Shown: positions 4,928 through 9,941 of the stretch, in pieces | How the letters are laid out: each line of letters starts with the position of its first letter | How positions within the stretch are numbered: the stretch's first letter is position 1 | DNA from: Ruminococcaceae bacterium UBA6857 | GTDB lineage: Bacteria > Bacillota > Clostridia > Oscillospirales > Acutalibacteraceae | NCBI GenBank assembly: GCA_002451715.1 | Contig: DKDD01000063.1 | Coordinates: forward strand, 1-9,941 | DNA: 9,941 nt | Direction of reading: 5' to 3' | The notes under the pieces: generated by a model | Seen by the model: only the letters and a program-made list of their open reading frames with translations | What the model was told of the DNA's origin: nothing | The model's database searches: none | Position numbers and translations under genes: made by a program

Positions 4928-6889
4928 TTACTTTTTGCCGAACAACTTTGCAAAGAAGGCAAAAATCTTATGGATAAATTTGATAAATGATTCACCAAAT
5001 GATTTTCCATGTACCTTTCCACAAAAATCACAAATATCATCGGTCTTATCTTCGTCGATATTTTCTTCACTAAAATCTGTTTTTATGATCCCGTTATCTT
5101 CATCAACAGAAATTTTAATTTCACGTCCATCGGGGACATCTGCTTTTGCATCGGAAATTTCGGTGTCATCCTTAAGATATGTAACCGTAATATCATTAAG
5201 ACCACTTACAATGACACCAGTTTCAGATTCTGAAGCGGTGACGATCTTCCCTGCAGCAGCACCGGATATTCTTGTTTCAATAGATTCTTCATCATTGTTA
5301 AATCTAACAACTGAAACTGTGTATTCATTACCAGAGACAGCAATAATTTTTGTTTCTGCTTTTTCACCATCAAGCGTCATTGTCACGTCGCTTTTATCCG
5401 ACACGTTCGCCGTCAAAATCGAGCCGTTGCCAGCAAGTCTAACTTCGTTTTCCTCACCTCCATTGTTTGAAACGGATATGGACCTATCGTTCAAAAGCCA
5501 GTATTGTTTTACTGTTTCGGAAGTATTTTCTGTATAATCATCTGGGCAAATTTCAAGAATATCAGTTGAATTAATTATAGAGTTGCTATTTTTAACAGTT
5601 AAAAGCAAATTATCTTTAGCAAGAGAGTCCATTCCAATTACATAGTTTTCTTCATTGTCCGCATTATTTTTACCGAGAATTTCTCCGGTTAACAACGTTT
5701 TATAAGGCATGTGAATATCTAAGCTGTATCTGATTCTGCAAGTATCGCTATTCCAACCTGATAAACCGGAAAAGCTCCAATAATTATTTTCACCAATTGT
5801 AATTTTTTCCAGATCCGATGTGTTATTTGGATCATCAATTAATATATCATTTCCGTCAATTCCAACAGCAAGAACTCTGTGACCTCCAGTTCCGTCATTA
5901 CGAGTCATTCCTATTGTTACACCGACACGATCATTATCAAGATAATTTTTAACAATATTATAGATTGTTGAAGCATCTGACCAAACAGAATTTTTAGCGA
6001 ATTCCGGACTGAATTGATAAATGTGAGCATATTTAATATAATCACTTAAAGTCAGGTAGTCATTATAATTTCCGCCGACTATAACAGTTGATCCTTTAGA
6101 TAAAAATGTCTTTTTGTCTAAGTCACGAATCTTTGTTGCAGGTTTTGCTTCGAAGCCGTCCAAGTAAGAGAATTTTGAAACCTCAGGAAGCCCATTATAT
6201 ATTGCGGCAGTAGTATATGTCATTCCAAAACATACACCACTCTGATAAAATGCAGTTTGCCATAATTCCTTACCCTTTTCTAAACCAAACAAAGATGTAA
6301 AATATTTTTTATTAATATACGAACCATAGTTTTCAAACTGATAACTGTCATCATAAAAGTTATAACCTTCAGAATATTTTTTAATCTCCCATTCACAAAC
6401 AAAACTCGTATTTGAAAGACGAGCTGTATTAATAAGACCGTCCGGGTTTCTTATATCGATAGTTGTATCGTTCCAAGTACCAGAATAATACATTTGAACA
6501 TAAAGTTCTGTAGGAAAAGCGCTGTTAGGTTCACCGGGATGCCAGTTAGCAAAAGACCATTCTTCACCGGTTACCCAAGTAAATTTGCCATCAACTTTTA
6601 TTCCACCAATCCAATATGAAACAAGATTTTTGTTTTTAAGATTTGATGTTATGAACTCTTGTTCTTCTTGACTTGTAATTGTAACAAGATGTCCGCCAAC
6701 CTCTTCGCAATATGCTTTAGCTTCTTCCCAATTCTTTCCTGTTATTTCATAAACTTTATAATAATGCCCGTTAAATTCAATAGCATCTTCCGGAATTTTT
6801 GTAACTGCAGCAAACGAGAAAACCGGAAGTGACGTTGTGAGCATTAAAAATATTAATAAAAATGCCAATAATTTTCTTGATTTTTTCAT
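4928..6889 (-). CDS. Secreted C-type-lectin-like plus papain-like cysteine peptidase protein
   Basis: 653 residues from ATG 6889, chosen over the in-frame TTG at 6907 because AAAGG lies 10 nt before the ATG and inside the longer version. Residues 1-27 are a signal peptide (KKSRK, LLAFLLIFLML, then SFA). Residues about 38-168 form a C-type-lectin-like domain: FNGHYYKVY, C61, YWIGG 92-96, EPN 120-122, WND 139-141, C165. About 190-395 looks like a papain-fold C39-type peptidase, with SGVCFGM at 217-223 (C220 as nucleophile), GGHRVLAVG at 335-343 (H337) and D352/D353 as the third residue. Residues 400-610 are beta-like and acidic without a recognised domain. The end, ICDFCGKVHG (619-628), is followed by the aromatic basic helix FIKFIHKIFAFFAKLFGKK, probably membrane- or wall-associating. 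It likely acts at the cell surface on a protein or peptide target that its lectin domain helps reach (inference). No promoter of its own is seen; RNA B lies directly upstream on the same strand. Confidence 0.8.
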   Translation of the reverse strand: MKKSRKLLAFLLIFLMLTTSLPVFSFAAVTKIPEDAIEFNGHYYKVYEITGKNWEEAKAYCEEVGGHLVTITSQEEQEFITSNLKNKNLVSYWIGGIKVDGKFTWVTGEEWSFANWHPGEPNSAFPTELYVQMYYSGTWNDTTIDIRNPDGLINTARLSNTSFVCEWEIKKYSEGYNFYDDSYQFENYGSYINKKYFTSLFGLEKGKELWQTAFYQSGVCFGMTYTTAAIYNGLPEVSKFSYLDGFEAKPATKIRDLDKKTFLSKGSTVIVGGNYNDYLTLSDYIKYAHIYQFSPEFAKNSVWSDASTIYNIVKNYLDNDRVGVTIGMTRNDGTGGHRVLAVGIDGNDILIDDPNNTSDLEKITIGENNYWSFSGLSGWNSDTCRIRYSLDIHMPYKTLLTGEILGKNNADNEENYVIGMDSLAKDNLLLTVKNSNSIINSTDILEICPDDYTENTSETVKQYWLLNDRSISVSNNGGEENEVRLAGNGSILTANVSDKSDVTMTLDGEKAETKIIAVSGNEYTVSVVRFNNDEESIETRISGAAAGKIVTASESETGVIVSGLNDITVTYLKDDTEISDAKADVPDGREIKISVDEDNGIIKTDFSEENIDEDKTDDICDFCGKVHGKSFGESFIKFIHKIFAFFAKLFGKK

Positions 6890-6976
6890 TTTGTATTTTC
6901 CTTTCAAGTATATTTGTGGTAAAGTTTGACAGCTATCCTCCTTTCAGCAGTCTGCACATTTTCGCCCCACAAAAAC

Positions 6977-7191
6977 AAAAAGTGCGCCTACCGAAGCAAG
7001 CGCACAAAAAATGCAAACTCCGATAGTCGCCAAACTAAATCATATACGAAAAGCAGCACAATACTAACCCTTACGAAATCGAATGGAACTTGCATTTTTA
7101 CAAATTCATGATTTCATAAAGGAACATAGGAAAATACACCCTTCGCAGAAAGGGCTTAAACGAATTTTCGTATATTGAATTAGTTTGGCAT
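6977..7191 (-). ncRNA. Structured RNA B (about 215 nt), paralogue of RNA A, upstream of the lectin-peptidase gene
   Basis: Predicted start near 7191 from the promoter at 7197-7225; end in the U run at 6981-6977. The closing helix is GCCAAACUAA/UUAGUUUGGC, then UCA/UGA and UAUACGAAAA/UUUUCGUAUA, 23 pairs interrupted only by one U-U mismatch and one bulged A. Inside are a 5' hairpin (7139-7154, CCCUU/AAGGG) and a central stem, GAAAUC/GAUUUC then GAAUUUG/CAAGUUC, around the conserved loop UAAAAAUG. The linker GACUAUCGGAGUUUGC and a UUCG-loop terminator (arms 6982-6991 and 6996-7005) complete it. Compared with RNA A, U-A becomes C-G in the 5' hairpin and the inner closing helix is rebuilt with new pairs, which argues for a functional RNA. 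It ends 88 nt before the peptidase ATG, so it could also be a leader whose terminator is partly read through. Confidence 0.7.
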
Positions 7192-7196
7192 TTTTC

Positions 7197-7225
7197 ATTA
7201 TATTACACTTTTTTCAAAAAGTCAA
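7197..7225 (-). promoter_or_regulatory. Promoter of RNA B
   Basis: Minus strand TTGACT (7225-7220), 17-nt spacer, TATAAT (7202-7197), identical to the RNA A promoter across both hexamers and the spacer. It is the only clear promoter upstream of the lectin-peptidase gene on that strand. Confidence 0.85.
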
Positions 7226-7256
7226 CGTCGGGTTTCATTGCCTTTAAAAATCCGTT

Positions 7257-7288
7257 TTTGCCCTTATTGCGAATACTTTGCCCTTATT
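7257..7288 (-). promoter_or_regulatory. Direct-repeat site upstream of the RNA B promoter
   Basis: TTTGCCCTTATT (plus-strand reading) at 7257-7268 and 7277-7288, again 20 nt apart and at nearly the same distance from the promoter as in copy A. The two copies of the whole element stay alignable from about 6974 to 7313 and from about 4492 to 4853. Confidence 0.55.
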
Positions 7289-7304
7289 TTATGGCTGTTT
7301 TTAA

Positions 7305-7427
7305 GGGAAACTTTGCCCGACTCTCAGCGACAGTTCCATTGAGGGCGCACTGCGAAAACTTGTTGCTTTGGGCGAACTGAAAAAAGAGGGCAGTTCAAGA
7401 AGCACACGATATTACAGAATAAAATGA
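7305..7427 (+). pseudogene. C-terminal remnant of a winged-helix domain protein
   Basis: The plus-strand frame opens after TAA at 7302-7304 and encodes about 40 residues to TGA at 7425-7427, including LSDSSIEGALRKLVALGELK followed by KEGSSRSTRYYRIK. The helix-turn-helix-like LSDSSIEGALRKL and the beta wing ending GS.RSTRYYRI are the usual C-terminus of winged-helix modules in Fic-type and ATP-binding regulator proteins; which family cannot be decided. There is no start codon or ribosome binding site. The remnant begins where the homology between the two RNA elements ends, so its front was probably lost when element B arrived. Its terminator 6 nt downstream is intact. Confidence 0.55.
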
Positions 7428-7432
7428 AAAAC

Positions 7433-7462
7433 AGCGGTTGCCGAAAACAGCAGCCGCTTTTC
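7433..7462 (+). terminator. Intrinsic terminator of the winged-helix remnant
   Basis: Arms at 7433-7441 and 7450-7458 (nine pairs, one wobble) followed by a T run broken by one C. It begins 6 nt after the remnant's stop codon. Confidence 0.7.
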
Positions 7463-7504
7463 TTGTTACACTTTTCTGACACGGTTACAATAGCTTCATA
7501 ATTG

Positions 7505-7533
7505 TTGATTTTGTCGCGCAAAACGAATATACT
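7505..7533 (+). promoter_or_regulatory. Promoter of the YjdF-like membrane protein gene
   Basis: TTGATT at 7505-7510, 17-nt spacer, TATACT at 7528-7533. The start would be near 7540, leaving a leader of about 38 nt to the ATG at 7578. Confidence 0.65.
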
Positions 7534-7577
7534 TCTGATGTTTAAAGCTAAAATTTTTATCGTATCGGAGAAACGTA

Positions 7578-8330
7578 ATGAAAGAAAAACTTAAACAGCA
7601 CTTCTCTTCCCAGGTTAGACGACTCAAAACCGAGGGCAATGTCTTGGGATACATCTTTTGGTGGGCAGTTCGTTTGATGATGATTTTTGCCGTGTTTTAC
7701 ACCAAAACGCGGGTTGCTCCCGCGCTGTACCTTGCAATTTGCCTCAACACGCTTGCAACGTTTGCGGTTTCGATTCTTGCCGCGGTCTTTCCGCAAAAAC
7801 TTCTTCTTGGTCGCCTTTCGTTCAACACACAATGCTATATTGACTTTTTTGTTCTTGTCGGCAGTTTCTTTTGCTACTGCATAAACATTTATGAATACAT
7901 AAGAGAATATGATAAACTTCAACATTTTTTTGCGGGCTTTCTCGGCTGTTTTCTTGGAATGGAGCTTTTGAAAGCACTTTTTCCGAAACTTGAAATTGAC
8001 CGCAAAGTGGCGTTTCTTGCCGGCAGCGGATTTTCGTTTGCGCTGATTGTAATTTGGGAAGTTTTTGAATTTCTTGCCGACTTTTTCATTCCCGGTTCGG
8101 TCAACCAAGGCTATTCATATGCACCGAACTATGACATGATCTTTTTCAAAATCTTCGGTCTCGGCGCGCAGAACGAAGGGCAGTATGCACTTTTTGACAC
8201 AATGTTCGACATGATTTTTGCCCTTGTCGGAATAATCTCCGCCGCGGTCTTTTTCCTGACTCTTACCGCAATGCGCGAAAAAAGAGAAAAGAAAAAGGCC
8301 GAAAACAAGCAAACCGTTTCGGCCGTATAA
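7578..8330 (+). CDS. YjdF/DUF2238-like polytopic membrane protein
   Basis: 250 residues with about six hydrophobic segments (roughly 22-41, 47-71, 86-105, 115-135, 144-168, 208-231) and a charged Lys/Glu-rich C-terminal tail that should be cytoplasmic. Conserved-looking polar positions lie inside or beside the helices: YDKLQHFFAG at 111-120 (D112, H116), IWEVFEFLAD at 159-168 and DTMFDMIFALVG at 207-218. This order of D..H..G, WE..E and D...DM resembles the YjdF/DUF2238 family of inner-membrane proteins, whose biochemical role is not established. The ATG is preceded by GGAG 7 nt upstream. It has its own promoter and terminator and is probably a single-gene unit. The assignment rests on motif order, not on a search. 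Confidence 0.7.
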   Translation: MKEKLKQHFSSQVRRLKTEGNVLGYIFWWAVRLMMIFAVFYTKTRVAPALYLAICLNTLATFAVSILAAVFPQKLLLGRLSFNTQCYIDFFVLVGSFFCYCINIYEYIREYDKLQHFFAGFLGCFLGMELLKALFPKLEIDRKVAFLAGSGFSFALIVIWEVFEFLADFFIPGSVNQGYSYAPNYDMIFFKIFGLGAQNEGQYALFDTMFDMIFALVGIISAAVFFLTLTAMREKREKKKAENKQTVSAV

Positions 8331-8336
8331 AAAACC

Positions 8337-8370
8337 AACCACCGCCGGCATTTCGTCAGCGGTGGTTTTT
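8337..8370. terminator. Bidirectional terminator between the convergent YjdF-like and alcohol dehydrogenase genes
   Basis: Arms AACCACCGC (8337-8345) and GCGGTGGTT (8359-8367), with T run to 8371 on the plus strand. A run of A at 8329-8334 gives U-rich sequence shortly after the hairpin on the minus strand. It is the only hairpin in the 60 nt between the two converging stop codons. Confidence 0.8.
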
Positions 8371-8390
8371 TACACAAAAACTTATGTAAA

Positions 8391-9596
8391 TTATTTCATG
8401 AGTCTCCTGATTACGGCTTCGCAGTCTGCTGCGTCCATAATCTTCGGAACGGGATAAAGCGGATTAGCTTCTTTGAGGGCACGCTTAACGATTGTCGGAA
8501 TGTCCTCTTCCTTAATGCAGTCGAATCCGTCGGGGATGTTCATGTTCTTGTTGAGAGTCTTGATTGCGTCGATGAAAGCAAGAGCCTTTTCACTGTCGGT
8601 TCCGTCGGTTTTAACGCCGGTGATAACAGCAAGCTTTGCAAGACGCTTGTGAGCGGTTACGCCGTAATATTCAAGAACATACGGAAGAATAACAGCCATT
8701 GCAAGACCGTGCGGAATGTGATAGAAACCGCCGAGGTTGTGTCCGATTGCGTGAACATAACCGACATATGCCCTTGTGAAAGCCATACCTGCATAGTAGG
8801 AAGCTTTGAGCATGTTGTTTCTTGCTTCAATGTCTTTTCCGTTCTGATATGCCTTTTCAACGTTTGCAAAAATCATGCGTGTTGCTTTTTCGGCGTAAGC
8901 TTCGGTTGAGCGAACGTTGCTCTTTCCGATGTATGCTTCAACGGCGTGAGTAAGTGCGTCCATACCGGTTGTTGAAGTGATGTGCGGAGGAAGACCAACG
9001 GTAAGTTCCGGGTCAAGAACAGCATACTTCGGGCGAAGACGCGGGTCGTTGATTGCGTTCTTTTCGTGGGTTGCCGGGTCGGAAACAACGGCGGCAAGAG
9101 TGGTTTCAGAGCCGGTTCCTGCGGTTGTGGGAACGGCGAAGAGCGGCGGAAGCTTGTGATGAAGCTTGATAACGCCTCTCATCTGCTTAACGGAAAGCTT
9201 CGGGTTGGTTACTCTTGCGGCTGCGGCCTTTGCGCAGTCCATCGGTGAACCGCCGCCGAAAGCGATTACGCCTTCGCAGTTGTTGTCAAGATAAAGCTGA
9301 CGTGCGTCTTCAATGTTGTCGATTGTCGGGTTCGGCTGAGTTCCGTCATAAACAACGTATTCGATTCCGTCTCTTTCAAGAGCGGCAAAAAGTCCGTCGA
9401 GGATATGAAGGCTCATAAGACCCTGGTCGGTAACGATAAGAACACGCTTGAGTCCTTTTGATTCGATGAGTGCGGGAAGACGGTCAATTGCTCCCGGTCC
9501 TTCAAGAAGTTCGGGCTCTGACCAGTCAAACGCATACATGGCGATTTTCATGATTTTTTGAAAAGCTCTGTAATATGCTTTTTTAAGTTGCCACAT
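8391..9596 (-). CDS. Iron-containing (group III) alcohol dehydrogenase
   Basis: 401 residues from ATG 9596. The family is an NAD(P)H-dependent, Fe(II)-containing cytoplasmic oxidoreductase interconverting alcohols and aldehydes or ketones; in fermenters it regenerates NAD(P)+. Visible marks are the nucleotide-binding GGGSPMD (114-120), PTTAGTGSE (156-164), TGMDALTHAVEAY (210-222) and HAIGHNLGGFYHIPHG (282-297). Metal ligands expected from the family are D213, H217, H282 and H296; the 14-residue gap of the last pair is as usual. The N-terminus has about 20 extra residues before YAFDWSEPELLEG, a form I associate with clostridial members. The frame opens earlier, at ATG 9647, but that codon is at or before the predicted transcription start and lacks a ribosome binding site, whereas AAAGGATG stands about 9 nt before 9596. 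Exact substrate (ethanol, butanol or a diol) cannot be told. Confidence 0.92.
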   Translation of the reverse strand: MWQLKKAYYRAFQKIMKIAMYAFDWSEPELLEGPGAIDRLPALIESKGLKRVLIVTDQGLMSLHILDGLFAALERDGIEYVVYDGTQPNPTIDNIEDARQLYLDNNCEGVIAFGGGSPMDCAKAAAARVTNPKLSVKQMRGVIKLHHKLPPLFAVPTTAGTGSETTLAAVVSDPATHEKNAINDPRLRPKYAVLDPELTVGLPPHITSTTGMDALTHAVEAYIGKSNVRSTEAYAEKATRMIFANVEKAYQNGKDIEARNNMLKASYYAGMAFTRAYVGYVHAIGHNLGGFYHIPHGLAMAVILPYVLEYYGVTAHKRLAKLAVITGVKTDGTDSEKALAFIDAIKTLNKNMNIPDGFDCIKEEDIPTIVKRALKEANPLYPVPKIMDAADCEAVIRRLMK

Positions 9597-9652
9597 TTTG
9601 ATTTCATCCTTTCTTCCCGGAAAAATCCGGATACTATAACTATGCAAGGTAC

Positions 9653-9681
9653 ATTTTACTATTTTTTTACTCTGTTTTCAA
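9653..9681 (-). promoter_or_regulatory. Promoter of the alcohol dehydrogenase gene
   Basis: Minus strand TTGAAA (9681-9676), 17-nt spacer, TAAAAT (9658-9653). The start would be near 9646 with a leader of about 50 nt that contains a small hairpin (CCGGA 9617-9621 with TCCGG 9626-9630) just before the ribosome binding site. This hairpin could tune translation but is short. Confidence 0.6.
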
Positions 9682-9941
9682 GTACTATTTATGAATTTTC
9701 TCATTAAACGGGATTTTATGGGAAAGATAAAAGGGGTGTTAAGTTTTGCGTTTTGCAAAATTCTGTTTGTTTTTTGTTTGTATCGGTTGCACCGCCGAAC
9801 GCATGTGGTTACATTTTACCGTTTTCTATAATAATCGAGCAGTTTTACCTGTTCTTTTTCAGAATGAGCAAAAGTGCGTTTTTTGTATAGGTCTATTCTA
9901 AGCACGAACAGAGGCGGTTAATCGTAGGGGCGGATTTTGTT
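9682..9941. other. Intergenic end of window, no gene recognised
   Basis: No open frame here has both a start with a ribosome binding site and a protein-like product; the best, ATG 9718 (+), gives 37 unremarkable residues. A weak plus-strand promoter-like pair (TTGCAC near 9786, TACATT 17 nt later) could serve a gene beyond the window. The last bases (GTAGGGGCGGATT near 9925) resemble the edge of a GC-rich dispersed repeat, but the window stops before it can be judged. Confidence 0.4.

Noticed and set aside
4917..5537. 206-codon open frame on the plus strand
   Set aside because: It lies wholly antisense to the lectin-peptidase gene, is low-complexity Ser/Pro/Thr-rich, and lacks a ribosome binding site; it is a shadow of the real frame.
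6890..6907. TTG at 6907 as start of the lectin-peptidase protein
   Set aside because: It would place the likely ribosome binding site inside the gene; ATG 6889 begins directly with a standard signal peptide.
4492..7313. Insertion sequence with terminal repeats
   Set aside because: The repeats are in the same orientation and hold promoters and RNA structure, and no transposase lies between or beside them. A mobile cassette remains only a hypothesis.
7557..8108. 183-codon open frame on the minus strand
   Set aside because: It is antisense to the YjdF-like membrane gene; the Lys/Arg-rich product mirrors the hydrophobic codons of the true gene.
9597..9647. Upstream ATG at 9647 as start of the alcohol dehydrogenase
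   Set aside because: It has no ribosome binding site and falls at or before the predicted transcription start; AAAGGATG supports ATG 9596.
9718..9831. 37-codon open frame at the right edge
   Set aside because: No ribosome binding site, no domain or membrane pattern worth naming, and such a length is expected by chance.

Overview
The window looks like chromosome of a Gram-positive anaerobe of the Clostridia, probably a gut Ruminococcaceae/Oscillospiraceae-type organism. The evidence is the C-terminal end of a one-chain pyruvate:ferredoxin oxidoreductase, a group III iron-dependent alcohol dehydrogenase, sigma-A-like promoters (TTGACA-17-TATAAT class), AGGAGG-type ribosome binding sites and dense intrinsic terminators. 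Species cannot be read from the sequence. The two ends (oxidoreductase, alcohol dehydrogenase) are fermentation genes with a housekeeping look. The stretch from about 600 to 7430 is visibly more AT-rich and carries accessory genes, duplications and gene remnants, so it reads as an island or insertion-prone segment.

Layout. 1-549 (+): end of pyruvate:ferredoxin oxidoreductase. 628-1830 (+): its own promoter, a ComF-like phosphoribosyltransferase, an abutting YspA-like SLOG-domain gene, and a terminator. 1957-3376 (+): promoter, a secreted-protein gene broken by two in-frame stop codons, a tiny two-helix membrane protein, and a terminator. 3418-3719 (+): a second copy of the tiny membrane protein behind a near copy of the preceding promoter. 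Those four transcription units all end in nearly the same 30-nt GAAA-tetraloop hairpin. 3757-4104 (-): a small signal-anchor peptide with a consensus promoter and a roughly 105-nt leader. 4288-4440 (-): a possible gene remnant. 4495-4766 (-): structured RNA A with its own promoter and UUCG-loop terminator. 4870-6889 (-): a secreted C-type-lectin plus papain-like cysteine peptidase protein and its terminator. 6977-7225 (-): structured RNA B, a diverged copy of RNA A. 7305-7462 (+): C-terminal remnant of a winged-helix protein that still has its terminator. 7505-8370 (+): a YjdF-like membrane protein. 8391-9681 (-): iron alcohol dehydrogenase. 9697-9941: no gene recognised.

The most interesting signal is the pair of paralogous structured RNAs (A and B), about 215-240 nt each. 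Both have the same promoter, including an identical 17-nt spacer, and the same upstream pair of TTTGCCCTTATT repeats 20 nt apart. Both have the same outer closing helix and a UUCG-capped terminator. Between these, the sequences differ but the base pairing is kept, including compensatory changes. A conserved GGAGUUUGC linker after the closing helix can pair with the 3' flank of the central conserved loop in both copies. The copies flank the lectin-peptidase gene as direct repeats, and RNA B lies just upstream of that gene on the same strand with no other promoter visible between them. They could be stand-alone small RNAs (a 6S-like role must be considered), a leader or attenuator, or the ends of a mobile cassette.

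Other points of interest are the phosphoribosyltransferase-SLOG operon, a candidate nucleotide-signalling or conflict module, and the secreted-protein/membrane-peptide duplication, in which the membrane peptide is intact twice while the secreted gene is dead. That pattern would fit a toxin-immunity history but is not proved by it.
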